DNA of 64,000 nt from Ornithinibacillus massiliensis (GCF_018310345.1 NZ_JAGXBY010000005.1:1-64000), one strand, 5' to 3'; positions 43,866 through 53,624 are shown, counted from the first letter of the stretch. The notes: generated from the letters alone by a model not told the origin. Program-made: numbers and translations.

Positions 43866-44038
43866 TTACGAGTGTCGTAGCGGGGTAGTGAGTCATATGA
43901 CCCTGTTTTATTCGCCAATAATCGCGCATTGACGGCAAGTTTCGCATGCGGTTAGAGTAAAAGAGGCAAAAAACTACATGGAAGGTGGATTAAGGTTAGG
44001 CAACGTAAGAAATACAGCTTAGAAAAGGAGCGAACAGG

Positions 44039-46684
44039 ATGTCAACAAAATCTATAAAAATCCATTTGATGATTACGCTATTACTAGTTGGGCTTTTCAT
44101 AACACCTTTTGGTACGGCTATGGCTGAAACATTTCAGCCTTGGATGAATAAGTCGCTTACTGCGAATGAACGTACAGCATTGTTGCTCGAGCATATGACG
44201 TTAGAACAAAAGGTTCAATTTATTACAGGAAATCTCAATAATTACTATGGTTTTTACAATGAAGAAATGCAGGAATTAGGTATTCCGGCTCTAAAAATGG
44301 CAGATGGCCCTGCAGGCGTTCGTATTGCGAATCCGGATATTCAAGATAAAAAATCAACTGCCTTACCAGCGCCAATTGCTTTAGCAGCGACTTGGGATAT
44401 CAATGCTGCAAAAGAGTATGGAGAGCTTTTAGGAAATGAAGCATTTAACACGACACATAATATTTTATTAGGACCAGGCCTTGATATTGCCCGTTTCCCA
44501 TGGGGAGAACGTAATTTTGAATCGTTAGGTGAGGATCCGTTATTACAATCTAAATTAGCCATTCCATATGTGAATGGCGTTCAAAGCTACCCTGTTATGG
44601 CAACAGCGAAACATTGGTTATTGAATAACCAAGAGACAGAGCGTTTTACGATTAATTCCATTGCAAGTGAACGAACACTTCATGAGTTGTATGCTCGTCC
44701 ATTTGCAGAAGTTATTGAACATGCTGATTTAAGTTCTGTCATGTGTTCATTTAATCAGGTCAATGGTGTCAATGCTTGTGAAAGTGAAGCAGTACTGACA
44801 ACGCTGTTGAAGGATCAATTAAACTTTAACGGCTTTGTGATGAGTGATTATGGTGCCAACCACACAACGGTTGAATCTGCTAATGCTGGATTAGACCTAG
44901 AGACACCTGGTGAACCAAATGGATACTGGGGCAGTCAGCTAATTACAGCTGTTGAAGAAGGAAAAGTTAGTGAAGCAAGAATTGATGATATGGCTACCCG
45001 TATTCTAACCGAAATGTTTAGTAAAGGGTTATTTGATCAGCCTGCTGGAAATAATCCGCTTCCGGTTGAAGAACATGGACAAATAGCTCGAGAGTTAGCA
45101 GAACAGAGTATGGTACTAATGAAAAATGAAAATAATGCTTTACCATTAGACGAAGATGCTTTAGATTCCATTGCAGTAATCGGCCCAGACGCTGATAATG
45201 CTTCAGCAGCTGGTGGAGGAAGCTCTATGGTAAACCCTACTTATACAGTGAGTCCATTAGAAGGAATCAAAAATAAAGTAGGAGAAGATGTGGAAGTATT
45301 GTATGCGCCAGGTAGTGATCCTATCAGTGCTGGTGATATATTACCAGGACCTTCTGCAGTACCATCTTCTTTATTAAGCCCGATTGATGGTGATCAAAAT
45401 GGGTTGACTGCAGAATACTGGAATAATATTAACTTTGAAGGGGAGCCTTCTTTAGTTCGTACAGATAATCAAGTAAACTTAAATCTTGGATTCTATAATT
45501 ATGAAGGGTTTAATGCACAATCACCGAAACTAGAAACTACTCCAGGTGATTTTAACAGTGAAATGTCTGCACGCTGGACAGGTCAGTTCATCGTACCTGA
45601 AACAGGAGACTATACACTTTCTCTTTCAAGCCTAGGTACAGGTAAATTATATATCAATGATACGTTAGTCATTGATAATGAAAGCAAGAAATTAACAACA
45701 TCTAAAAAGACACTTTCCTTTGTTAAAGGGGAAAAGCCTGATGTCCGAATTGAATACAGCACGGGTGATTCTGGTGGACAGCAAGACTTTGGTGGCATGA
45801 TTCGCTTTGGTTGGGAAGCACCAACTAATGTAGTCGACGAGAAGATACAAGAAGCAGTAGAATTAGCGAAAAAATCCGATGTTGCTGTAGTGGTAACTCG
45901 TACGTATGATAGTGAAGGTTACGTGGATAATTCTAGTCTTGACTTACCTAATAACCAAGCACAATTAATTAAGGAAGTTGCGAAAGCAAATCCAAATACT
46001 GTAGTCGTACAAATGAGTGGTAGAGCCGTACAAATGGATACATGGGATGACGAAGTACCTGCTATTGTTCAAGCATGGTTCCCAGGTCAAGAGCAAGGGA
46101 ATGCTATTGCAAATGTATTATTTGGTGAGGTGAACCCATCTGGTAAACTACCAATCACCTTCCCTGTTAATGAAGATCGTACCCCTGTATCAAATGGAAA
46201 CCAATTCCCAGGGGTGAATGGGGAATCGGATTACTCCGAGGGTATATTTGTTGGATACAAAGGCTATGAAAAAGAAGGTATTAAACCAGCATATGCATTT
46301 GGCCATGGGTTATCCTATACGACATTTGATTATCGTAATGTAAAAGCGAAGGCGCAAAGAAAAGGAAAGGATAAAGACTTAACATTATCCGTTGACCTTA
46401 ATTTACGTAATACTGGTGATGTAGCTGGAGCAGAAGTTGTTCAAGTTTACGCTGGAGCATTACCAACGAATGTGGAAACTCCAACTAAACAATTAGCAGG
46501 TTTTAAAAAGGTAGAGTTAAAACCTGGTAAACAAGAACGAGTGAAAATTGAGCTTGATCCGAAAGCCTTCTCTTATTGGGATGAAGACAAGGGTGAATGG
46601 GTAACACCTAAAGGAGAAGTTCCAATTTATGTAGGTAGCTCTTCAGAGGATATACAATTAAAAACAACGATTACGATTAAGTAA
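44039..46684 (+). CDS. Secreted GH3 beta-glucosidase with PA14 domain
   Basis: Exported glycoside hydrolase family 3 enzyme, 881 residues. Signal peptide 1-29 (HLMITLLLVGLFITPFGTAMA). The N-terminal barrel includes KMADGPAGVRI, a KHWLLNNQET substrate loop and the catalytic nucleophile Asp in GFVMSDYGA near 276. A PA14 carbohydrate-binding insert (about 460-600: GLTAEYWNN...GDYTLSLSSLGTGKLYINDTLV) splits the second domain, and a fibronectin-III-like domain ends the protein. RBS AAAGGAGC. Paired with a GH30 enzyme downstream, so plant or fungal beta-glucan breakdown is likely. Confidence 0.92.
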   Translation: MSTKSIKIHLMITLLLVGLFITPFGTAMAETFQPWMNKSLTANERTALLLEHMTLEQKVQFITGNLNNYYGFYNEEMQELGIPALKMADGPAGVRIANPDIQDKKSTALPAPIALAATWDINAAKEYGELLGNEAFNTTHNILLGPGLDIARFPWGERNFESLGEDPLLQSKLAIPYVNGVQSYPVMATAKHWLLNNQETERFTINSIASERTLHELYARPFAEVIEHADLSSVMCSFNQVNGVNACESEAVLTTLLKDQLNFNGFVMSDYGANHTTVESANAGLDLETPGEPNGYWGSQLITAVEEGKVSEARIDDMATRILTEMFSKGLFDQPAGNNPLPVEEHGQIARELAEQSMVLMKNENNALPLDEDALDSIAVIGPDADNASAAGGGSSMVNPTYTVSPLEGIKNKVGEDVEVLYAPGSDPISAGDILPGPSAVPSSLLSPIDGDQNGLTAEYWNNINFEGEPSLVRTDNQVNLNLGFYNYEGFNAQSPKLETTPGDFNSEMSARWTGQFIVPETGDYTLSLSSLGTGKLYINDTLVIDNESKKLTTSKKTLSFVKGEKPDVRIEYSTGDSGGQQDFGGMIRFGWEAPTNVVDEKIQEAVELAKKSDVAVVVTRTYDSEGYVDNSSLDLPNNQAQLIKEVAKANPNTVVVQMSGRAVQMDTWDDEVPAIVQAWFPGQEQGNAIANVLFGEVNPSGKLPITFPVNEDRTPVSNGNQFPGVNGESDYSEGIFVGYKGYEKEGIKPAYAFGHGLSYTTFDYRNVKAKAQRKGKDKDLTLSVDLNLRNTGDVAGAEVVQVYAGALPTNVETPTKQLAGFKKVELKPGKQERVKIELDPKAFSYWDEDKGEWVTPKGEVPIYVGSSSEDIQLKTTITIK

Positions 46685-46690
46685 TATAAG

Positions 46691-46723
46691 AAGTTGGGGT
46701 ATCTCATACCCCAGCTTTTCTTT
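46691..46723 (+). terminator. Terminator of the GH3 gene
   Basis: TGGGGTAT / ATACCCCA stem, loop CTC, then TTTTCTTT. Confidence 0.85.
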
Positions 46724-46820
46724 ATATGCTAAGGAGAATAAGGAAAACAAGGGAGACAATCGGCTTTTAAAAGGGAATCTTTTCTTCTAGCTATCATTCT
46801 TTAAGATAGGAGGGGTTATA

Positions 46821-48269
46821 ATGCGTAATAAAAAGGTAGAGATACCAATTCTATTAACCGGTATCTTAGTATTAATCATTTTAATCGTTATGCTAAATGC
46901 TCCTTCGGCAAATAGCGTTGATATATATTTAACCACATCAGATCAAAGGAACTTACTCACACAGCAAGAACCATTAGTGTTGGAAGATATCAAGGAAACA
47001 GAAGTACCTATAATTCAAGTTGATCCCAATGTTCCGTTTCAGACAATGGAAGGTTTTGGTGCAGCGGTTACTGGGTCTTCTGCTTACTTGATCAATCATG
47101 AATTAAGTTCTGAGCAAAGAGAAGCACTCCTGTATGACTTATTTTCTAGTGAGGGTATTCACTTAAACTTTATTCGTCATGCCATAGGAGCTTCTGATTT
47201 TTCAGTTGATAGGGACGGTAACCCGCTAAGCTACACCTATAATGATATGGAGTCAGGAACGGATTATGAATTAGAGCATTTTTCTATAGACAACGATGCG
47301 GATGTTATCAGTCTGATACAAGATATTCGTACGATTCATAATCAGGTTAAGATAATAGGTACGCCTTGGACTGCACCTGCATGGATGAAATATAGTAATC
47401 AGTTAAACGGATCCTATTTGAATTATGAAGATGAGCGTGTTTATGAAGCATACGCGAACTATTTTGTAAAATACATTCAAGCCTATGAAAACAACCAGAT
47501 TCCAATTGATGCTATTACGATTCAAAATGAACCAGAGCATACCTCAGAATCCTACCCCACTATGAGTATGAATGCTGAGGAGCAAGCGATGTTTATTAAG
47601 CAATATTTACACCCTACATTTTCACAACACGATATTAACACCAAAATTTTGGCGTACGATCATAACTGGGAGAATGCTTTTGATTATTCGAACAAGGTTC
47701 TTCATGATGAAGAGGCTAATGCATACACGAGTGGCATCGCGTTTCATTGCTATGAGGGGGACCCTGAAAGTATGTCGAAGGTGCATGAAGCATATCCGGA
47801 CAAGCATATCTATTTGACAGAGTGTAGTGGTGGTGATTGGAGCGCAGATTTTGGCGATAACCTAAATTGGTATATGTCGAATCTCATTATTGGTGGACCT
47901 CGGAATTGGGCAGAGGCAGTACTACTATGGAATATTGCACTTGATCCTAATGGCGGACCAACGAATGGGGGATGTAGTGATTGTCGCGGTGTTGTGACAG
48001 TAAATAAAGAGGCAAATGAGGTGTCAAAAAACGTCGAATATTATGCCCTTGGTCATGCTAGTAAATTTGTAAACCCCGGTGCAGTCCGAGTAAGTACTAC
48101 GCATTATCAAGGTAAACTAGAAACAGTGGGGTTTCGAAATCCTGATGATTCAATGGTTCTAATCGTAGCCAATACAAGTGATCATTCTGAAACATTTCAA
48201 GTCAATTACCAAACCGAGTCTTTCACTTACACAATGGACCCGAATAGTGCTGCCACGTTTACATGGTAG
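46821..48269 (+). CDS. GH30-family glycosidase, membrane anchored
   Basis: Glycoside hydrolase family 30 (glucosylceramidase / beta-1,6-glucanase type), 482 residues. An N-terminal membrane helix (about 8-26, ILLTGILVLIILIVMLNA) without a clear cleavage site suggests anchoring. The barrel has QTMEGFGAAVTGSSAY, GTPWTAPAWMK, the acid/base Glu in TIQNEPEHTS near 238 and the nucleophile Glu in YLTECSGGDW near 335, then a beta-sandwich at the end. RBS AGGAGGGG. Own terminator-bounded unit after the GH3 gene. Confidence 0.92.
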   Translation: MRNKKVEIPILLTGILVLIILIVMLNAPSANSVDIYLTTSDQRNLLTQQEPLVLEDIKETEVPIIQVDPNVPFQTMEGFGAAVTGSSAYLINHELSSEQREALLYDLFSSEGIHLNFIRHAIGASDFSVDRDGNPLSYTYNDMESGTDYELEHFSIDNDADVISLIQDIRTIHNQVKIIGTPWTAPAWMKYSNQLNGSYLNYEDERVYEAYANYFVKYIQAYENNQIPIDAITIQNEPEHTSESYPTMSMNAEEQAMFIKQYLHPTFSQHDINTKILAYDHNWENAFDYSNKVLHDEEANAYTSGIAFHCYEGDPESMSKVHEAYPDKHIYLTECSGGDWSADFGDNLNWYMSNLIIGGPRNWAEAVLLWNIALDPNGGPTNGGCSDCRGVVTVNKEANEVSKNVEYYALGHASKFVNPGAVRVSTTHYQGKLETVGFRNPDDSMVLIVANTSDHSETFQVNYQTESFTYTMDPNSAATFTW

Positions 48270-48378
48270 GACAGGGACGAGAGATTCTATGAATTATTTT
48301 AAAAAAAAGATTGACATCTAATTCATTAGGTACTATAGTATTTATCATAACTTACAACTACATAAATATTGAATTTTC

Positions 48379-48530
48379 TTCTTATCCAGAGAGACCGAGG
48401 GATCAGGCCCTATGAAGTCTCGGCAGCGGGTTAATGTAAATTAACACTGTGCCACTTCCTGCAAATGTACGTACATTTGAAAGATGAGAAGGAAGTCGTT
48501 TCAGTTTATATTTTGAGACCTTCCTTTTTT
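48379..48530 (+). promoter_or_regulatory. SAM-I (S-box) riboswitch
   Basis: Starts CTTATCCAGAGAGACCGAGGGA, then GGCCCTATGAAGTCTCGGCAGCGGG, GTGCCACTTCCTGC and a CAAATGTACGTACATTTG hairpin, GAAAGATGAG, and ends in a terminator AAGGAAG / CTTCCTTTTTT (48490-48530). It switches off the downstream methionine transporter when S-adenosylmethionine is abundant. Confidence 0.95.
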
Positions 48531-48593
48531 CTATGGATAAGAAAAGAGGAAGGTCTTTTTCGTTGTGAATGAATAAAGGAGTGGCGTGAGTAT

Positions 48594-49619
48594 ATGATTG
48601 AATTTCGGAATATATCAAAAACCTTTAAAATTGGCAATCGTGAAGTAAATGCCGTTAAAAATGTATCTCTTTCAATTCAACAGGGAGAGATATTCGGAAT
48701 TATTGGCTTTAGTGGTGCAGGGAAGAGTACCTTGTTACGACTAGTGAATTTATTGGAGACGCCGACAAATGGTGAAATTGAAGTGCAAGGCATCAATATC
48801 GGATCGCTCTCCCAAAAGGATGTCAGAAAGCTTCGAAGTAGAATTGGCATGATTTTTCAAAACTTTAACCTATTCGCTTCTAGAACAGTAGCAGGAAATG
48901 TGGCATATCCACTGAAGCTTGCTGGTTGGTCTAAAAAAGAAATCGATAAAAGAGTTAGCGAGCTACTTAGCTTTGTTGGTCTTACCGATAAGGCAAAAGA
49001 TTATCCAGAGCAGTTATCTGGTGGGCAGAAGCAACGAGTCGGGATTGCGAGAGCACTAGCTACCTCTCCAGATATATTAATTTGTGACGAGGCAACATCT
49101 GCCCTAGATCCAGATACAACAAGTGAAATTCTTCGTCTTCTCAAAAAAGTAAATAAAGAATTAGGGATTACGATTTTGCTGATTACCCATGAAATGCATG
49201 TTATACAGGAGATTTGTGACAAAGTTGCGGTGATGGAGAATGGTGAAGTGATTGAAACGGATTCAGTCTTTAATGTATTTACCAATCCACAGCATCTTAC
49301 GACACAGCGCTTCATCCAATCCGTACAGCAAGACAGACCATCAACTTCATTATTAAGGGAATGGAGAAGAAAAGGTGGAAAACATTTATATCGCGTTATC
49401 TTTAAGGGCGAGGTTGCCAGTGATCCAGTCTTATCTCGAGTAACTAGAAAATTTGATGTGGATGTCAATATTGTATACGGCTCTGTCCGAGAGCTTCAGG
49501 AGAAATTATACGGAAACTTGCTTGTCTCGTTTGAGGGACAGGAAGAAAATATATCTTCTGTTCTTTTAGCACTTCAGCAAGATGTAACAGTAGAGGAGGT
49601 GAATGTAAATGAAGGTTGA
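48594..49619 (+). CDS. metN: Methionine ABC transporter ATPase
   Basis: ATPase of the MetNIQ importer, 341 residues. Walker A GFSGAGKSTLLRL near 38, signature [15 protein letters not shown] near 140, Walker B LICDEATSALDPDT, and a C-terminal NIL regulatory domain (about 265-341) that binds methionine and inhibits transport. ATG behind AAAGGAGTGG. Regulated by the SAM riboswitch; overlaps metI by 11 nt. Confidence 0.94.
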   Translation: MIEFRNISKTFKIGNREVNAVKNVSLSIQQGEIFGIIGFSGAGKSTLLRLVNLLETPTNGEIEVQGINIGSLSQKDVRKLRSRIGMIFQNFNLFASRTVAGNVAYPLKLAGWSKKEIDKRVSELLSFVGLTDKAKDYPEQLSGGQKQRVGIARALATSPDILICDEATSALDPDTTSEILRLLKKVNKELGITILLITHEMHVIQEICDKVAVMENGEVIETDSVFNVFTNPQHLTTQRFIQSVQQDRPSTSLLREWRRKGGKHLYRVIFKGEVASDPVLSRVTRKFDVDVNIVYGSVRELQEKLYGNLLVSFEGQEENISSVLLALQQDVTVEEVNVNEG

Positions 49620-50271
49620 TTGGAGTACATTTTGGCCGCGAATACTGGAGGCTACTGGGGAAACAGTTTTAATGGTTATTATGACACTTATTCTAGGTTC
49701 CATTCTGGGTATAACGATAGGTTTACTTTTATTTGTAACAAGAACTGGTAATATTTTGGAAAATAAGATTATGTTTAATTTACTGAATGTCTTGATTAAT
49801 ATTATTCGCCCTATTCCGTTCATCATCTTCTTAGTGGCAATTAGTCCATTAACTAGAGCAGTAGTTGGGACAACGATTGGGACATGGGCAGCAATTTTCC
49901 CAATGACGATTGCTTCAGCATTTGGAATTGCAAGGGTAGTAGAGAACAACTTAGTGAGTATTGACTCCGGAGTAATTGAAGCAGCGAAGGCAATGGGAGC
50001 AAGTCCTTTACGAATTATTTTCACCGTACTAATCCCAGAGGCGTTAGGACCACTTATTTTAGGGTTAACCTTTGTAACCGTAAGTTTGATCGACTTCTCA
50101 GCAATGGCAGGAACTGTTGGCGGAGGCGGTTTAGGTCATGTAGCAATGACCTATGGATACCAACGATTTGATGGCAGTGTCATGCTAGTGACCGTTATTA
50201 TACTGATTATTCTAGTACAAATCGCACAGTGGATTGGAAATACAGTATCAAGAAAGATTATGAGACGATAG
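49609..50271 (+). CDS. metI: Methionine ABC transporter permease
   Basis: Five-helix permease of the methionine importer, 220 residues, with the EAA loop EAAKAMGASPLRIIFTVLIPEALGP near 125-150 that docks on MetN. RBS GTAGAGGAGG inside the end of metN. D- and L-methionine uptake is the expected function from the riboswitch and the gene order. Confidence 0.94.
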   Translation: MKVDWSTFWPRILEATGETVLMVIMTLILGSILGITIGLLLFVTRTGNILENKIMFNLLNVLINIIRPIPFIIFLVAISPLTRAVVGTTIGTWAAIFPMTIASAFGIARVVENNLVSIDSGVIEAAKAMGASPLRIIFTVLIPEALGPLILGLTFVTVSLIDFSAMAGTVGGGGLGHVAMTYGYQRFDGSVMLVTVIILIILVQIAQWIGNTVSRKIMRR

Positions 50272-50305
50272 ATTACTTCATAGTAAAAATACAAAAGGAG
50301 ATGGA

Positions 50306-51166
50306 ATGATGAAAAAATGGTTTAGTATGTTAATCGTATTAATTGCAGTGAGTACATTAGTTGCTTGTGGAAGTGATACTACTTCAGGTAATGGAGATGA
50401 AGTAGTAGTTAAAATTGGTGTAACAGGAACAGATGGCGAGGTATGGCCAATTCTAAAAGAGAAGGCGAAAGCAGAAGGTATTGAAATTGAATTAGTGGAG
50501 TTCTCTGACTACACATTGCCGAATCAAGCGTTAGCAAACGGTGATATTGATCTCAATTCATTCCAGCATATTGCATTTTTATCCCAATTTAATGAAGAGA
50601 ATGATCTTGATTTAGTTCCGATTGGAGCTACGATGATTGCACCGATGGGATTATATTCCGAAAAGCTGGAAGATGTAAGTGAAATTAAAGAAGGCGATAA
50701 AATTGCTATACCAGATGATCCTTCCAACCAAGCACGTGCACTGAAATTATTAGAATCAGCAGGATTAATTACGTTAGCAGATGACTTCGGACTATTTGGT
50801 GACCCAAGTAAGATTGTCGATAATCCTAAAAACTTAGAAATTCTACCGATCGTCGCGCAACAAACCCCACGTGTATTACCAGATGTGGCAGCATCTGTTA
50901 TCAATAATGGGGTTGCAGGGCAAGCCGGATTTGACCCAGTGGAAGATCCAATTTACTTAGAAGACGCGAATGATCCCAATGCATTACCATACGTGAACAT
51001 TTTCGCCGCACGTTCAGCTGATCAGGATAATGAAACGTTTCAGAAGATAGTGGAGCTATACCACGAAGAGGATGTAGTGAAGGCGATCGAAGCGGATACA
51101 AATGGTGGTTCCATTGTAGTTGATATAGAAAAAGCGGAGTTGTTAGAACAATTTAAAGGACTATAA
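50306..51166 (+). CDS. metQ: Methionine-binding lipoprotein
   Basis: Substrate-binding lipoprotein of the MetNIQ system, NlpA family, 286 residues. Lipobox LVACG with Cys near 21. Typical segments: KIGVTGTDGEVWPILKEKAK, GDIDLNSFQHIAFLSQF, MGLYSEKLEDVSEIKEGDKIAIPDDPSNQARALKLLE (in part), NNGVAGQAGFDP. AAAGGAGATGG precedes two adjacent ATG codons; either may start. Confidence 0.94.
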   Translation: MMKKWFSMLIVLIAVSTLVACGSDTTSGNGDEVVVKIGVTGTDGEVWPILKEKAKAEGIEIELVEFSDYTLPNQALANGDIDLNSFQHIAFLSQFNEENDLDLVPIGATMIAPMGLYSEKLEDVSEIKEGDKIAIPDDPSNQARALKLLESAGLITLADDFGLFGDPSKIVDNPKNLEILPIVAQQTPRVLPDVAASVINNGVAGQAGFDPVEDPIYLEDANDPNALPYVNIFAARSADQDNETFQKIVELYHEEDVVKAIEADTNGGSIVVDIEKAELLEQFKGL

Positions 51167-51169
51167 GGA

Positions 51170-51430
51170 GCATCTCTGTAACCTAAATGGAGGAGGAAAT
51201 TGGGAGAAGGTAATAGAGGGAGCCCCTCAGTGACCTAAATGAGAAGGAAATCGTAAAAAGGTAACAGAGGAGGCCCCTCAGTGACCTAAAAGAGGAAGAA
51301 AAGCGAGAAAAGGTAACAGAGGGGGTCCCTCAGTGACCTAAATGAAGAAGGAAAGCGTAAAAAGGTAACAGAGGAGGCCCCTCAGTGACCTAAAAGAGGA
51401 AGAAAGCGGGAAAAGACAAACAGAGGGAGT
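51170..51430 (+). repeat. 52-bp tandem repeat array, about five units
   Basis: Units begin at about 51179, 51231, 51282, 51334 and 51386 (spacing 51-52 nt). Each contains CCTCAGTGACCTAAA, a purine-rich GAGGAAGAAA..CGxxAAAA stretch and GGTAACAGAGG. The segment GGTAACAGAGG-AGGC-CCTCAGTGACC is an imperfect palindrome at each junction. There are no long open frames. The last unit supplies GAGGGAG, the ribosome binding site of the next gene. A single related unit lies at 58503-58555. Confidence 0.9.
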
Positions 51431-51432
51431 AG

Positions 51433-52638
51433 ATGATATTGAGTAAAACGTTAACCGGAGTTGAATTAATCCAATCATCCATTGAATCTAACAAGGAGCT
51501 ATATATTGAAACAAGTCAGGCTATACATGCAAACCCAGAAATAGGGAATCAGGAGTTTTTTGCAAGTAAAAAACATGTAGATATTTTGAGCAATGCGGGA
51601 TTTGCGGTAGAAACGGCAGTTGCAGGGCATGAAACTTCTTTTTATGCAGTGAAGGATAGTGGAACACCTGGTCCAGCTATTGCCTTTCTTGCTGAGTATG
51701 ATGCGCTTCCAGGCTTAGGGCATGCTTGTGGTCATAATATTATTGGAACAACTAGTGTAGCAGCAGCAATCGCGCTTTCGAAAACGTTAGATGAAACAGG
51801 CGGTCGTGTCGTTGTGCTCGGAACCCCGGCTGAAGAAGGCGGACCTAACGGTAGTGCGAAAGGTAGCTTTGTAAAGCATGGTTATTTAAACGGGATCGAT
51901 GCTGCACTAATGATCCATCCAGCAGGAAAAACATCCTTAACAGGAGAATCACTCGCTGTTGATCCATTAGATTTTCACTTTTATGGAAAAGCTGCCCATG
52001 CATCAGGGTCTCCTGAAAAAGGAATTAATGCATTAGATTCTGTTATTCAGCTGTTTGTTGGTATTAATGCATTACGTCAGCAGCTTCCTTCAGATGTGCG
52101 AATTCACGGAATTATAACCCATGGTGGAGATGCACCTAATATAATCCCGGATTATGCATCAGCGAGATTCTTTATCCGTGCGGAATCGTGGAAGAAAACA
52201 GAAGAGGTATCGAATAAAGTACGGGCAATTGCAGAAGGTGCAGCACTTGCTACTGGTGCGACGGTGAAAATTGAACGTTTCCAAAATGAGGTGAAGGACT
52301 TCGTGCCCAATCCCATGCTAGATAGTGTCTTAAAAGAAGAGCTTGAAGCTGTGGGGGAGAAGGTTTGGACAGTTAGAGGAAAAGGGAAAGGCTCAACAGA
52401 TGCTGGGAATATCAGTTATGAAGTGCCAACTGCCCACCCTTATATTAAAATTGGGCCAGACGACCTTATTGGACATACGAATGAGTTTAGGGAAGCTGCG
52501 AAGTCCCCAGAAGGTGATGCAGCACTTATTAAAGGTGCAAAGGCCCTGGCAAATACAGGATATCGGTTGTTAAAAGATGAAGACTTATTAAAGGAAGTAA
52601 AAGAAGCATTTGAACAAGCGAAAGCAAAAAAAGAATAG
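51433..52638 (+). CDS. M20 family amidohydrolase/peptidase
   Basis: Metal-dependent amidohydrolase of the M20D group, 401 residues, related to N-acyl amino acid and aminobenzoyl-glutamate hydrolases. Metal-site motifs: GLGHACGHNIIG near 95, TPAEEGGPNGSAKG near 136, and HPAGKTS; the lid domain is near 185-290. The start may be ATG 51433, or TTG 51439 at better spacing from GAGGGAG. It follows the SAM-controlled metNIQ genes, so release of methionine from N-acyl or peptide forms is a plausible role, but the substrate is not shown by sequence. Confidence 0.87.
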   Translation: MILSKTLTGVELIQSSIESNKELYIETSQAIHANPEIGNQEFFASKKHVDILSNAGFAVETAVAGHETSFYAVKDSGTPGPAIAFLAEYDALPGLGHACGHNIIGTTSVAAAIALSKTLDETGGRVVVLGTPAEEGGPNGSAKGSFVKHGYLNGIDAALMIHPAGKTSLTGESLAVDPLDFHFYGKAAHASGSPEKGINALDSVIQLFVGINALRQQLPSDVRIHGIITHGGDAPNIIPDYASARFFIRAESWKKTEEVSNKVRAIAEGAALATGATVKIERFQNEVKDFVPNPMLDSVLKEELEAVGEKVWTVRGKGKGSTDAGNISYEVPTAHPYIKIGPDDLIGHTNEFREAAKSPEGDAALIKGAKALANTGYRLLKDEDLLKEVKEAFEQAKAKKE

Positions 52639-52647
52639 TAGAATCAT

Positions 52648-52700
52648 GAAAACGACATAAGCGAGGGCTACTGATCAGCTCTCACTTCTGTCGTTTTATC
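52648..52700. terminator. Bidirectional terminator
   Basis: AAAACGACATAAGCGAG pairs with CTCTCACTTCTGTCGTTTT between convergent genes. Confidence 0.8.
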
Positions 52701-52712
52701 AAGTGGATGTTT

Positions 52713-53210
52713 TTAATCTAAATGAATTATATCAGTTAGGAAGCCTTCTCGTCCTGTCCTCTGAAATAAATAATCAATGCCATAGTGGGAGGCAATTCCC
52801 ATAGCAATGGTCCAACCCACTATACTAAAGGTCATCCAAACAGTAATATTCCTACGTGTTCCACCAAAGCTCATCGCTAAAATTGCACCAAGATGGCTGC
52901 CAATTAAGATTGGGGATAGTAATGCAAGACCAGGAAGACCGTATTTCTTCCAAACGTTTGCTGCTCGTTTCTGTCTCTTCTCTGGTATGTTTTTTCCCTT
53001 TCTTTCTCTACGCTTTTGTAGCCATAATTTTACACGGTCCATCATAATGATTAAAAGCCAGATGGTAAGAATATTCCCAGCAAATGCTACGATGGTAACT
53101 GGAAGTGCTGGAAGCCCTGCTGCAACGCCAATTGGTATGACACCAACTACTTCAAAAAACGGAGTAGCTCCAAGTAAAAAAAGAATGATATATGCAACAT
53201 AAACACTCAA
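52713..53210 (-). CDS. Small multidrug export-like membrane protein
   Basis: 165 residues, about four membrane helices (5-25, 33-53, 88-112, 120-140) with a basic loop KLWLQKRRERKGKNIPEKRQ between helices 2 and 3. It fits the Sm_multidrug_ex (COG2426) family: FFEVVGVIPIGVAAGLP and GLALLSPILIGSHLGAILAMSFG are typical. Despite the family name, export has not been shown from sequence. The 414 bases upstream to 53624 contain no other gene that I can support. Confidence 0.8.
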   Translation of the reverse strand: MSVYVAYIILFLLGATPFFEVVGVIPIGVAAGLPALPVTIVAFAGNILTIWLLIIMMDRVKLWLQKRRERKGKNIPEKRQKRAANVWKKYGLPGLALLSPILIGSHLGAILAMSFGGTRRNITVWMTFSIVGWTIAMGIASHYGIDYLFQRTGREGFLTDIIHLD

Positions 53211-53624
53211 GATAGGTCCTCCTCTGTCTCCTGTTTATAATATTTTCTTTCTTCCCATCAAAAGCTTCCATATTGAAACAGCCCAAAGACTAGGAGAAGC
53301 AGTACAGGTAGTCCTGGAATGGAAGGAGTCATGACGAGTAATGAAAAATGCAAATTTTCATTCTCATAATGTACAGAGTTCATTACAATTATTGTACAAT
53401 ATTTTCAAAAAACTCCCAATCATTTGTCTGCTGTAAATGTGCTAGTTTCTTCGAGGACCACCAAGAAAGGATAGTTCGTAATGCTAAAATAGCATACGTT
53501 TATAGCGGGGTAGTTTTTTTAGACTAGTTTCAATCTTTTTCTAAAAAAGCAATCTAAAAGATTTAATGATTGGTTTGAAAGGTTATCATTGTGTTATAGA
53601 TGAATTAGAAAGGAGGTCGCTAAA

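Noticed and set aside
46812..46830. Treating the GH3 and GH30 genes as one operon
   Set aside because: A strong terminator at 46691-46723 lies between them and the GH30 gene has its own ribosome binding site region, so co-transcription is not supported, only proximity.
49566..50024. Minus-strand open frame inside metI
   Set aside because: Antisense of membrane helices, Ile/Lys-rich, no start signals; metI is certain.
51170..51430. Possible CRISPR array or repeat protein
   Set aside because: The whole 52-bp unit repeats, with no unique spacers, and every frame is closed by stops.
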